Assembly: GCA_022824465.1 (NCBI GenBank)
Contig: JAJDZV010000004.1
Span: 744,001-808,000, forward strand
Reading direction: 5' to 3'
DNA length: 64,000 nucleotides
Source of the DNA: Anaerolineae bacterium
GTDB taxonomy: Bacteria > Chloroflexota > Anaerolineae > Aggregatilineales > Phototrophicaceae
Positions 43,501 to 51,786 of this stretch are shown piece by piece. The first letter of the stretch is position 1. Every line of letters begins with the position of its first letter. The notes under the pieces are model-generated. The model ran no database searches and was not told the DNA's origin. It saw nothing but the letters and a program-made list of their open reading frames with translations. The position numbers and the translations under genes are program-made.

Positions 43501-44800
43501 CGCCATTCATTGGCAAGCCGATATCACCGAAGACCTGCTCGGCTTCAAACACGCGCAGATGATGCTCGGATGGCGCGATACTTACGAAGCCTTCATCAGC
43601 ATTTACCAAGGCGACAAACGCCGCGGGCAAAAGCTGAAAGCCATGGACGAGCTTTTCAAAGCCATGTTTATCGACCGCAACCCGGCGTATCCGCTTTTCC
43701 GTCATTGGTATCGCGTCGTTGAAGCGCTGCCCGAGGAAACGACCGAAGCCAACGAAACTGAAGCGATGGAAGCCGCGCCCGAGCCCGACGAACACGCGAT
43801 TCCCGCCGACTCGCCTGAACCTGACCCCGCCATTGAGCCCCGCGCGAACCGCAGCCGCTGGCTTTTCAACGCCGCGCTCCTGGCTGGCGTCATCCTCATC
43901 GGTGGCGGACTCTTCTCGCTGGCTGGCAGCGGCAATCTCGATCGCATCATCGCCCCATTCATGCCCGAAGCCACAACATCCGACGAACCGGCCGCTACCG
44001 AATCTGCCTCCGAGCGGCAACTCGCCGCCCAGCTTGCCGCATCAACCGACATCGTTACTCCGGCGTCGGCGCCTACCAACGACATCGCCGCGCCAGTTGT
44101 CGCCACGGAACTCGCCGCCACCATGTCGCCAGCGCCAACCGCGATGCCAACGGCTGCGAACACGGTGGCGCCCACCGCCCTGCCAACACGCGTTTTGCCG
44201 CCTGGCGGACTTACCGGCGCGCGAGACCTGCTCAGCCTATATAGCAGCGCGCGCGCGCAGCCCTTCTGGGACGATTCGTACTTTAATCAACAGAACGGAT
44301 CCTGGCGCTTGGGCCGCCCCGAAAATGCCGACGGCGATACCCTCGTCTTGACGCTGCCGGCTGACTTGCTCGAGCGCGACTTTGGCAACCAGGCGGCTCG
44401 TCGCATTGCCAGCCAGCAAGCGGAAATTACCCTCCACAGCACAGACCCGGCATTGAGCGGCGGCGACGATGTCTTCTTCGGCATCGCCTTCAGCGCCTCC
44501 GACGGCGACGAAGCGGTCGGCCTGCTGGTGCAGCAAGTCAGTCCAACCGTCATCGCCCTCGCGCGCTACGAAAACGGCGTCGCCAATACAATCAGCCAAC
44601 GCTCCGTCAGCAACGTGATCGCCCGTCTTCGGCTCGACCTTGACCGCGCGAACGGGACGCTAAGCGCATTCTTCAACGACTCGCCAATCGGCGGCGCCAT
44701 CAGCCTCAGCAAGGGCGATGCCGATCTCTTGCCGACGATATTCGTCAAAGACGGCGGTGTGATCATCGGTGTTTCCGCTTGGACAATCACCCTGGAATGA
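40547..44800 (+). CDS. Atypical membrane-anchored protein kinase with extracellular domain
   Basis: A 1417-residue protein. The N-terminal kinase-like domain (about 8-280) has the ATP Lys K40 (PVVIKRP). The catalytic loop reads NDVDAKHLFW, with D147 and K149 in the HRDxK positions but no His or Arg and no Asn. The DFG motif is DWG (D164, VIDWGN). A long helical, TPR-like or coiled region spans about 300-1080. One membrane span follows (about 1104-1127, WLFNAALLAGVILIGGGLF), then a Thr/Pro/Ala linker and a C-terminal beta-rich, LamG-like domain (about 1235-1417). The layout is that of a Ser/Thr receptor kinase. Start at 40547; an ATG at 40511 coincides with a -10-like box. Confidence 0.8.
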   Translation: MADSLFDSRYRYNYIYPRGRSGETLRAVDTKADDRPVVIKRPNPNDAPPIRAGQEVSIINERDALQRLAGHPLVTELLGSGQFFVGGMPHQYIVMERAEGVIIADEVARLAGMQQRLPMLEMVEIIGRLVNLLRAAHDNDIIYNDVDAKHLFWNRESYELKVIDWGNAVFLEGDEVTMQGISRQTDIFQLGELVYFILSGGHRIDVPRDGDADFQVDFHQDRDAIDPRLQAIVTRAVHPNLRYRYASMSEVNSDLLRFRTPLERDRNAIVSRAIDKLEAQDMSRNDLLALQSSLQAALRHNPAYPAARKTNQEIVDRLRDLEVSADLDAVKIYMGAKHWTSAAELLSELRQRAGSKTASLIHLLLDWSLMLADSHPELVTPAITEAIEQLFRFRPDKTANLLLKDDSAAAPVRNLHGRLAERVSARFPEVSLLQPNLLRVKSALELLEAEGVRVDESQDILANVNHGLRHAADLDKPGAVSLHEVFGEAVDSLAALDARLQALNTERDISEGLLPLSAVSRARTAARALAENMDIIGKQAANNPRDALSALNASRAIDPASPVWVKIEDFLSLLYEVLQDSQTYVPAADGSDLENWMRATHEELLPFARQLYDDKLNEMIDGIEAAQAAWMRYRQVIVAGDKSEATAALDAAGSAVSAVSPTLSGWFRQLRTVVDNAKYVERHSVPGHLGRTLADGWAAFDQGALADAQRLGQQALEIARSESDQFIAQRLWKLSRVLREWVERNGVESEDRTSAALLDIEDLFTESENRAINGFATQMPSTETYLKAMTQGLVQGFASSSTAALRCLFVHYVLSGALDAHDNSIDDARFWQAAALRALPGLAERHVALRKLDEFIARRESLLNAQAILNEVQGPQIVDSLSELVRQLENNSEAKLLAPGLQSLRALESALHDWADAEFRAAGVKIDEVLRGITEAESNAGINLDAYRGWMTELNAALAELSVKRRNLVQDIDRQVDEPQPSIRDAIHWQADITEDLLGFKHAQMMLGWRDTYEAFISIYQGDKRRGQKLKAMDELFKAMFIDRNPAYPLFRHWYRVVEALPEETTEANETEAMEAAPEPDEHAIPADSPEPDPAIEPRANRSRWLFNAALLAGVILIGGGLFSLAGSGNLDRIIAPFMPEATTSDEPAATESASERQLAAQLAASTDIVTPASAPTNDIAAPVVATELAATMSPAPTAMPTAANTVAPTALPTRVLPPGGLTGARDLLSLYSSARAQPFWDDSYFNQQNGSWRLGRPENADGDTLVLTLPADLLERDFGNQAARRIASQQAEITLHSTDPALSGGDDVFFGIAFSASDGDEAVGLLVQQVSPTVIALARYENGVANTISQRSVSNVIARLRLDLDRANGTLSAFFNDSPIGGAISLSKGDADLLPTIFVKDGGVIIGVSAWTITLE

Positions 44801-44814
44801 TGCTCGTCTGAGCG

Positions 44815-46416
44815 TCAGCCAGTGTAGTCAACTTCCAGAAACTGATTCACCGGGATGTCGCTCAGCGTTTCTTCGACGCCGTTGCTCCAGCGAATGCGCA
44901 GCTCGTGGACGCGCTCGTCGCCCAAGCCAAAGTGCAGCGCCATGTCATTGCCCGCGCCCAGACTTGAGCCAGCCTTCACCTCTTGCATGAGCCGGCGTCC
45001 GCTATCAGTGCTAAGGTAAACGCGGCTGCCTATCGCGTCACGATTGATATCGCCGCCCCCTAGCAAGCGAACGTTCAGCCAATGGTTGCCCGTGCCCTCG
45101 GCGCCCGTGTTGCGATACAGGCGATAACCCTCGTTCCAGTTGCCCAACACGAAGTCGATGAATCCGTCGCGATTGTAGTCGGCATAAGCCAAGCCCATGC
45201 TCGGCCGCCACTCATCGATCCATGCTTGGGGCGTCGCATCGGCGAAGCTGCCATCCCCTTGGTTTCGGAACAAATAATCACGATACTCGAACATCATGCC
45301 TTCGGGCCCAGAGAAAACATCGTACTGAATAAACTCCGTCGCTGTGAGAAACAAGTCCAGCCAACTATCGTTGTTATAGTCGAAGAACATAGTGCCCCAG
45401 CCGACCGCGCTGCTCGGTCCCACCACGACGCCGGCATCGTCCGCCACATCATCAAAGCTGCCATCGCCCTGATTCTGCAGCAGCACCATGCCATTCACCA
45501 TGTCTGAGAAATAAAAGTCCAGATCGAGGTCATTGTCATAATCGCCGACCGCCAAACCCATGCCGTGGATAAAAGTCCGCGCGCCCGCTTCAATCGATAC
45601 CTCAGTAAAGCACCAGCCGCCGCAGCCGGCCCCGTCATTGCGCCAAAGGATGTTGCCCAACATATTCTTGAACTGATCATTGACCACATAGATATCTGGA
45701 TCGCCGTCGTTATCATAATCAGCGAAGCTGGCGCTGAAGCCCGCGCCCAGCAGCAGGTCGTATTCCAGCAAATGCGTCACGTCGGCAAATGTGCCATCGC
45801 CGCGATTATGGTAGAGCGTATCGCGGGCGGCATCATGCTCGCGGCTAATGTTTGGGTCGCCGCACTCGGGGAAACACGACCAATTCACCACATACAGATC
45901 GAGGTAACTGTCGCCATCGTAATCGCCCCAGGTCGCGGTCGTGCCTTTGCCGGCATCCCCCACCCCGGCGACTGACGTCACGTCCGCGAAACCGCGTCCC
46001 GCCTCATTGTGAAAAAGCGTGTTTTCACCGTGATTCAGCACATACAGATCGAGCCAGCCATCGTTGTCATAATCAGCCCAGACCGCGCCGCCGGTGTCCA
46101 CATCGGCCAGCGCGACCTGCGGCGTCAATTCGGAAACGGAGAACTTGCCATCGCCATTGTTGCGGTAAAGGACGCTTGCATCGCGATTGCCAGTCACGTA
46201 CAAGTCCAGCCAGCCATCACGATCATAATCGCCCCAAGCCTGTCCAATGCCCAGGTAACCGGTAGCGAAATCATCATCAAACAGTTCCCAGTGTCCGCTG
46301 TGAGTCGCGCGGATGCCGGCCGCTTCGCTGACGTCAACAAAGGGCTCGAGTTTGCCAATGGCGGTGAGGAAGGTGAAACACAAGACCGGCAGCGCCAAAC
46401 GGACAAGGACCTTCAT
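44815..46416 (-). CDS. Secreted FG-GAP/VCBS propeller with ASPIC/UnbV domain
   Basis: A 533-residue exported protein. A signal peptide (MKVLVRLALPVLCFTFLTAI) leads into about seven repeats carrying DxDxDG calcium loops, for example GDYDRDGWLDLYV, ADYDNDGWLDLYV and GDYDGDSYLDLYV. These build an integrin-like seven-bladed propeller. The C-terminal ASPIC/UnbV (CRTAC1-like) domain is marked by NHWLNVRLLGGGDINRDAIG and LRIRWSNGVEET. Such proteins bind glycans or mediate cell-surface contacts. The gene starts 48 bases after the MalG-type permease stop on the same strand, so it is probably the fourth gene of the ABC operon. It may present or capture the glycan that the importer takes up. Confidence 0.88.
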   Translation of the reverse strand: MKVLVRLALPVLCFTFLTAIGKLEPFVDVSEAAGIRATHSGHWELFDDDFATGYLGIGQAWGDYDRDGWLDLYVTGNRDASVLYRNNGDGKFSVSELTPQVALADVDTGGAVWADYDNDGWLDLYVLNHGENTLFHNEAGRGFADVTSVAGVGDAGKGTTATWGDYDGDSYLDLYVVNWSCFPECGDPNISREHDAARDTLYHNRGDGTFADVTHLLEYDLLLGAGFSASFADYDNDGDPDIYVVNDQFKNMLGNILWRNDGAGCGGWCFTEVSIEAGARTFIHGMGLAVGDYDNDLDLDFYFSDMVNGMVLLQNQGDGSFDDVADDAGVVVGPSSAVGWGTMFFDYNNDSWLDLFLTATEFIQYDVFSGPEGMMFEYRDYLFRNQGDGSFADATPQAWIDEWRPSMGLAYADYNRDGFIDFVLGNWNEGYRLYRNTGAEGTGNHWLNVRLLGGGDINRDAIGSRVYLSTDSGRRLMQEVKAGSSLGAGNDMALHFGLGDERVHELRIRWSNGVEETLSDIPVNQFLEVDYTG

Positions 46417-46464
46417 ACGGCGACGATTAGGATTGCCTGCCAAAATGGCGTCGATGGGGTTGCA

Positions 46465-47376
46465 TCAGCGTTTAACGCCTGACGTTGCAATGCCTTCGAC
46501 GAAATAGCGTTGGCCGAAAATGAAGATGAGCAATACCGGTATGACCGTAATCGTTGCCACCGCCATCATCAGATTCCAATCGGTGTTTCCATAGGCGCCT
46601 TGATATTGCACTAGGCAAACTGGCAGCGTCTGAATCTCCGGCGTACGCAGGTAGAGCAGCGGACCGAAGAAGTTATTCCAGTTGCCGACGAATGCAAAAA
46701 TGGCGAGTGTAGCGAGGGCCGGTTTGGACAACGGGACAAATATTTGCATCAAGATGCGCGCATGGCCCGCGCCGTCGATCTTGGCAGCGTCGACCAGTTC
46801 TTCCGGGATGGTCATGAAGAATTGCCGCAGCAGGAAGATGAAGAAGGGCCAGCCAAACCAGGGCGGCACCATCAGCGGCAAATGCGTATCGTTCCAGCCC
46901 AGAATCCTGAACAGCACATATTGCGGGATTAGCACCGCTTCATTTGGCAAAAGCATGGTTGCCAGCAGGATGCCGAAAAAGATGTTCTTGCCGCGAGCCT
47001 TGAGCCGCGCGAAGGCGTAAGCCGCCAAGGTGCACGAGACTAGATTGCCGATGATATTGTTGACAGTGATCTTCACCGAATTCCAGGTGCAGCCGGTAAA
47101 GTCGATGAAGTCATATCCCCGCCAGCCCTCCGGGAAATTCGCCCAAACGATAGGATCCGGAATGAGGCTGGGCGGGAACTGGAATATCTGCGGTTTGGTT
47201 TTCAGCGCAGTTGAAAGCATAACAAAGAAGGGCACGACAAACAAGATGCCCAGCGGGATGAGCAAAGCGAAGGTCAACAGAACGGCGAGCGCCCGCCGGC
47301 CCTTTATCGAGCGATGCCAGGCGGTGTCCGCTTTGGCTTTGCGGGTCGCTCCCTTGGCGGCTGTTGGACGCGTCAT
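46465..47376 (-). CDS. Sugar ABC transporter permease, MalG type (CUT1)
   Basis: A 303-residue permease with a basic N-terminus, a first span near 30-52 and five more. The EAA loop is VDAAKIDGAGHARILMQIFV then PLSKPALATLAIFAF, and the YFVEGIATSGVKR end is typical. It begins 3 bases after the stop of the MalF-type gene. It is the third MalG-type gene in this window and clearly a separate paralogue. The sugar is unknown. Confidence 0.94.
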   Translation of the reverse strand: MTRPTAAKGATRKAKADTAWHRSIKGRRALAVLLTFALLIPLGILFVVPFFVMLSTALKTKPQIFQFPPSLIPDPIVWANFPEGWRGYDFIDFTGCTWNSVKITVNNIIGNLVSCTLAAYAFARLKARGKNIFFGILLATMLLPNEAVLIPQYVLFRILGWNDTHLPLMVPPWFGWPFFIFLLRQFFMTIPEELVDAAKIDGAGHARILMQIFVPLSKPALATLAIFAFVGNWNNFFGPLLYLRTPEIQTLPVCLVQYQGAYGNTDWNLMMAVATITVIPVLLIFIFGQRYFVEGIATSGVKR

Positions 47377-47379
47377 CAG

Positions 47380-48285
47380 CTATACCTCGTAGAAGACCCA
47401 GCGCCGGCCCAGCCGGAACTGTATGCCTGTCAGCCCCATGAGCAAGAGAAAGATGATCCAGGCGACGGCGGAAGCCACGCCCATCTGGAAGTAAACGAAG
47501 GCGTTCTCCCATAGATACCAGACCAGCACATTGCTGGATTCGCCCGGTCCGCCCTGCGTCATAACGCGAATCTCGGTGAAGTTTTGGAAGGAGGCGGCAA
47601 CTGAGATGATGATGACAAAGAATAGCACCGGCGACAGCATTGGCAGGGTCACATTCACGAACTTGTCCCAAGTGCCGGCGCCGTCAATGTCAGCCGCTTC
47701 ATACAGCTCTTTGGGAATGCCTTGCAAACCAGCCAGCAAGATGATCATATTTGGCCCAACTGTGAAGATGCTCATGATAATGAGCGACGGCTTGACCCAG
47801 ACAGTGCTATGGATCCAGGTCGGCCCCTTAATGCCAATTAGGCGCAGCGTATGATTGAGGATGCCAACCTGCGGATTGAAGATCCAGATCCATACCAAGG
47901 CTACCGCGACGCCCGCCGTAACCGACGGCAGATAGTACACGGCGCGGAAAAATGGAATGCCCGGCACTTTCTGATTTAACAGAATGGCGAGGAAAAGCGC
48001 GAAGATCGTGCCCAGCACCACGCGGCCGACCGTGATGTAGAGCGTGTTGCCTACCGAGATCCAGAAGGTCTCATCGGCAAATAGCGTTCGATAATTCTCC
48101 AGCCCAACAAAATTAAGGCCTTCAAATGAAATTCGCCAATCCGTGAAACTGAGCCCCAGAATGCCCAAAATTGGACCGGCATTGAAGACGACTAGTCCGA
48201 TCAACCAGGGCAGGATAAACAAATAGAAGATGCGTTCTTCGCGCCGGGCGCTGGGCGAGATCGGCTTTAACAGTCTTCTGTACAT
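47380..48285 (-). CDS. Sugar ABC transporter permease, MalF type (CUT1)
   Basis: A 301-residue permease with six hydrophobic segments starting at IFYLFILPWLIGLVVF (residue about 19) and the EAA loop EAADIDGAGTWDKFVNVTLPM near 190-212. It is located 86 bases downstream of the Tat-type binding-protein gene. No ATPase gene is present; as with the other two systems, a shared MsiK/MalK-like ATPase encoded elsewhere is expected. Confidence 0.94.
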   Translation of the reverse strand: MYRRLLKPISPSARREERIFYLFILPWLIGLVVFNAGPILGILGLSFTDWRISFEGLNFVGLENYRTLFADETFWISVGNTLYITVGRVVLGTIFALFLAILLNQKVPGIPFFRAVYYLPSVTAGVAVALVWIWIFNPQVGILNHTLRLIGIKGPTWIHSTVWVKPSLIIMSIFTVGPNMIILLAGLQGIPKELYEAADIDGAGTWDKFVNVTLPMLSPVLFFVIIISVAASFQNFTEIRVMTQGGPGESSNVLVWYLWENAFVYFQMGVASAVAWIIFLLLMGLTGIQFRLGRRWVFYEV

Positions 48286-48371
48286 CGGCGGTTTGCCAGC
48301 GGTAAATTGAACAGAATTGAGGGAGACCGCTGGACGATCCCCCTCGCGCGGATTGATTCTGGAGCGTCAGA

Positions 48372-49685
48372 CTACATGTCGTCGGCGACGGCGTCGAGCG
48401 CGGCTTGGCCCTCTTCCATGATGGCGGCGATGGAGGCGTCGACTGTCGTTTCGCCCAAGCGCAGCAATTCCGCCTCTCGGCTCAGGATATCGCTGACCTG
48501 CGCGCCGGCGATGGTCTGGTACGGGCGGCCCGTCACAGCGTAATCGAACATGGCGTCACGATAGAAGTGGGCGTTGGGCGGCGCCGGGTCCGATGTGAAC
48601 CAGACTTCAAGCGCTTCCGGGCGCGCCGGTGAGCCGCGCCCCGAGAGGCTCCACATGAAGATCATGCCGTCATTGGAGAGGTATTCGCGCAGGTAAGTCC
48701 AGGCGACGTCAGGCTGCCCGCTGGTGGGCGTGATGCCGTAGCCGCTGCCAAAGGCGCCCGTCCTGCGTACGCCACCCGCGCCCATGGGCGTCGGCGCGAC
48801 ATCCCAGTTAAAGCTGGCGAAGGCGCGCAAGCTCGGCGTCTCCCAAGTCGGTACGACTGCCATACCGCAACGGCCATTCTGCCAGGGGTTGTCGCCAAAA
48901 CCTTCGGCTTCCGTCGCGCTGGGGCCCGCATTCTCTTCGTGGATCAAGCTGTACCAGAAGTTCATCGCTTCACGAGATTCGGCCGAATCGAGGATCATCT
49001 CGGTTTCGTCGTCGTTCATCTTCCGGCCGCCCCAGGCGCCCAGGAAGAAGTCGGAACCGCCGTTGCCGAGGTCAAATTCGCCGCTCCAGCCCCACTGGAA
49101 TTCGTCGGGATTGCTCAAGGCCATGGCTGCTTCACGCAAGTCGTCCATCGTCCAGTCTTCATCCGGGTAATCCAGACCGGCCGCGTCAAACATGTCGACG
49201 TTATAACCGAGAATCAGCGGACCATGATCGTAGGGCAAGGCATGAAGCCGGCCGTCAATCCGATACAGGCGCAGGGATTCTTCCCACATGTTGTCCACAT
49301 CAAATTCTTCATCCGGGGTGACGATGTCATGGATGTCGATGATGATGCCTTCGTGCGCCCAAGGCACCACGCGGCTGCCGTGTACGTAGATAATGTCGGG
49401 CAAGGTGCCGGCGGCCGCCCAAGCCGGAACCACGTTGTTGTGGTCAGCCCAGGTATTGTACGTGATGCTGATGTCGATATCAGGATGCCGCTCCATGAAG
49501 CCTTCATCGTATTCCGCCTGGCGCGGGCGGAATGCCGCTTCCCAGTGCCGGCCGAAGGTCAATTCAACACTGTCCTGGGCGCTGGCGATGCTGCTCAAGG
49601 GACCAAGACCCGCTAATGCCGCGCCCGAACCCGTTGCTGCCGCAAGCTTCAAAAACGCGCGGCGCGAAAGTTTCTCTCTGCTCAT
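48372..49685 (-). CDS. Tat-exported extracellular solute-binding protein, family 1
   Basis: A 437-residue binding protein. The N-terminus is a twin-arginine signal (LSRRAFLKLAAATGSG, cleavage after ASA), so it is exported folded, unlike the Sec-type binding protein at 11858. The start at 49685 is chosen because GGAAAG precedes it and the twin-Arg then lies at residues 7-8; a longer frame to 49727 is discounted. The mature part opens VELTFGRHWEAAFRPRQAEY and has the GTLPDIIYVHG segment of family 1 binding proteins. It is first in the operon, behind the promoter at 49832-49860. Confidence 0.92.
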   Translation of the reverse strand: MSREKLSRRAFLKLAAATGSGAALAGLGPLSSIASAQDSVELTFGRHWEAAFRPRQAEYDEGFMERHPDIDISITYNTWADHNNVVPAWAAAGTLPDIIYVHGSRVVPWAHEGIIIDIHDIVTPDEEFDVDNMWEESLRLYRIDGRLHALPYDHGPLILGYNVDMFDAAGLDYPDEDWTMDDLREAAMALSNPDEFQWGWSGEFDLGNGGSDFFLGAWGGRKMNDDETEMILDSAESREAMNFWYSLIHEENAGPSATEAEGFGDNPWQNGRCGMAVVPTWETPSLRAFASFNWDVAPTPMGAGGVRRTGAFGSGYGITPTSGQPDVAWTYLREYLSNDGMIFMWSLSGRGSPARPEALEVWFTSDPAPPNAHFYRDAMFDYAVTGRPYQTIAGAQVSDILSREAELLRLGETTVDASIAAIMEEGQAALDAVADDM

Positions 49686-50178
49686 GATCTTTCCTTTCCT
49701 ATCTACGTGCCTTCTATTCAACTTCACACAACATCATCACATCGTAATCGCAGTGGCGCCTCCCCAACTGGTCCAACAACAAGTCAAATCAAGCGAACTC
49801 TGTTTCACTTAGAATAATAATCCTACAAGCTATAGTAGACGATGAACAGCGATTTGTCAAAATAGTCGCTGACACAAGCAACTTTCAGTCCGCGCCCGGC
49901 GCTGCAGCTGCTGTTTCACGCCCTTCGCCTAGCTTCATTCCAACGCGCTTAAACCTGCCGCGTTGTCCCGCGAATTGTCAAACGGGCTTAGGAATCTGCG
50001 CAACAGCCCGTTCGTCGTCCCGGCCTTTGCCCCTGCCGAGCCGGTTTGACAGCCCGCGCCCGCTCATTAGCCATTATCGCCAGCGACTGGCGGATGTGGT
50101 ATGCTTGCTTGCGATTGCTCCGCGTGGGCAGTCGTCTTTGTTTTCACGATCCAGTCATGCCATCATCGTCGGGAGCGC
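49686..50178. other. Divergent intergenic region between ABC operon and GroEL-like gene
   Basis: No gene is supported. The half nearer the ABC operon is AT-rich and has a clear minus-strand promoter (49832-49860). The half nearer the chaperonin gene is GC-rich and shows no confident promoter and no CIRCE-like (TTAGCACTC-type) inverted repeat, the usual groE operator. Confidence 0.5.
49832..49860 (-). promoter_or_regulatory. Sigma-70-type promoter of the third sugar ABC operon
   Basis: On the minus strand a perfect TTGACA (49860-49855) and TACTAT (49837-49832, four of six consensus) are separated by 17 bases. The leader to the binding-protein start is about 140 bases, long enough for regulation. 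Confidence 0.7.
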
Positions 50179-51786
50179 ATGCCAAAGCCTAAAGTTATTC
50201 ATCAGCCGGAAACGCAGCAAGCGCTCCGCCGCGGCATTGACACCCTGGTGAGTGCCATCGCGCCGACGCTGGGCCCGCTGCCGCGCCGATCGATCGCGCA
50301 GAACCTGGACAAGTTCGAGCTGCTGGACGACGGCGGCTTGATCGCCCGCCGCATCATCGCCTTGCCGGAGCAGGAAGACGATGTAGGCGCGATGCTGCTG
50401 CGGCAGGTCCTCTGGAAAGCGCGCCAGCACATCGGCGACGGCGCCGCCACCACCGCCTTGCTCTATGGCAAAATCTACACCGATGGTTTGCGTTTCATCG
50501 CCGCCGGCGCTGACCCCATGCGCTTGCGCTCCCGACTGCTGGCGCTTTTGCCCGCTCTTAGCCAGCGCATGACCGCCGATGCGCGGCGACTGCGCGCGGA
50601 AACGGAATTGCGAGACCTGGCGTTCTCAGTCTGCTACGACGAGGAGATGGCGGCCATCCTGGGCGAAGCGCTGCACACGCTGGGCCAATATGGACAAGTG
50701 GATGTGCGCGCCGGGCATGGCCGCGGCATGGAGCACAACTACGTCGAAGGCAGCTACTGGAAGGGCGGCGTTCAATCTAAGGAGATGCTCCGCGGCGGTC
50801 AGCGCCCGGTCGCGGAGCTGCATGAAGCCGCGATCCTGGTAACCGATATGCAGATCGAGGAGCCGGCCGAATTGGTGCCCGTGATGCAGTTGGCGCTGCG
50901 CTCCGGCATCCAGCAGTTGCTGCTGATCGTCGACTCCATCTCCGAGAAGGGTCTGTCGGTTGTGCTTGACAAGCGGCTGCGAGAAAAGATACGCGCGGTC
51001 ATTGTCAAGCTCGATGAATATCATCCCGGCGATCTGAGCCTGGCGCAGGAGGACATCGCCCTTTTGACCGGCGGGCGACCGATCTTGCAGAAAGCCGGTG
51101 AATCGCTGGCGACGGTCAAAGCGCCGGATTTCGGCTGGGCGCGCTGGGTCTGGGCCGATGACAAGAATTTCGGCTTCGCCAGCGGCAAAGGCGATCCCAG
51201 GCTGATCCGCGAACAGGTCCGCCGCCTGCGCCGGACTTACGCCGAGACCGATGATGACGACAGTCGTGGACGCGCGCTGAATCGCTTGGGAGCGCTCAAC
51301 GGCGGGCTGGCGACCGTCTATGTGGGCGGCATCGCCAAAGACGAGATCAGACAGCGGAAGGAATTGGCGGAGCGAACCATTCGCGCCCTGCGGGCCGCGG
51401 CTGCGGGCGGCGTGATTCCCGGTGGCGGGGTCGCGCTCTTGCGCTGTCGCGATTGGCTGCTGACTGAGGCGGCGATGCAGGCAGAGCTGGAGAGCCGCGC
51501 CGCGCGACTGATCCTGGCGGAGGCGGTCGCTGCGCCGATACGCCAATTGCTGGAGAATGCCGGCTACGACCCCAGCGAAGCATTGGCGGAACTGGGGCAA
51601 TGCGCCGATGGCTGCGGCTTCGATGTGATGAAAGGCGCCATCGTCAATATGGCCGAAGCTGGCATCGTCGACGTGGCGCAGGTGCAGGTCGAAGCGCTGC
51701 GGCGGGCAGTAGCCAGCGCCGCGCTCGCGCTGACGATCGACGTATTGGTTTTGCGCCGCGAGCCCGAAACCATGACGGAGCCGTAA
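50179..51786 (+). CDS. Divergent GroEL/Cpn60 paralogue
   Basis: A 535-residue chaperonin-fold protein, probably cytoplasmic. Matches to GroEL span the length: TLVSAIAPTLGP at the start, LLDDGGLIARRI (D51 equals GroEL D52), GDGAATTALL (D87 equals GroEL D87), and VGGIAKDEIRQRKELAER then GVIPGGGVALLR near the C-terminus. By eye the GroEL D398 position, needed for ATP hydrolysis (VEDALHATR), is R399 here (AERTIRALR). The apical region is poorly conserved and there is no Gly/Met tail. It is not a housekeeping GroEL, and no groES is adjacent. The start at 50179 has a GGGAG site. The next gene starts on the base after its stop, so the two are translated together. Confidence 0.85.
   Translation: MPKPKVIHQPETQQALRRGIDTLVSAIAPTLGPLPRRSIAQNLDKFELLDDGGLIARRIIALPEQEDDVGAMLLRQVLWKARQHIGDGAATTALLYGKIYTDGLRFIAAGADPMRLRSRLLALLPALSQRMTADARRLRAETELRDLAFSVCYDEEMAAILGEALHTLGQYGQVDVRAGHGRGMEHNYVEGSYWKGGVQSKEMLRGGQRPVAELHEAAILVTDMQIEEPAELVPVMQLALRSGIQQLLLIVDSISEKGLSVVLDKRLREKIRAVIVKLDEYHPGDLSLAQEDIALLTGGRPILQKAGESLATVKAPDFGWARWVWADDKNFGFASGKGDPRLIREQVRRLRRTYAETDDDDSRGRALNRLGALNGGLATVYVGGIAKDEIRQRKELAERTIRALRAAAAGGVIPGGGVALLRCRDWLLTEAAMQAELESRAARLILAEAVAAPIRQLLENAGYDPSEALAELGQCADGCGFDVMKGAIVNMAEAGIVDVAQVQVEALRRAVASAALALTIDVLVLRREPETMTEP

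Noticed and set aside
50179..51786. Housekeeping groEL
   Set aside because: Key ATPase residue and tail are missing, there is no groES or CIRCE element, and the apical region is divergent; it is better described as a paralogue.
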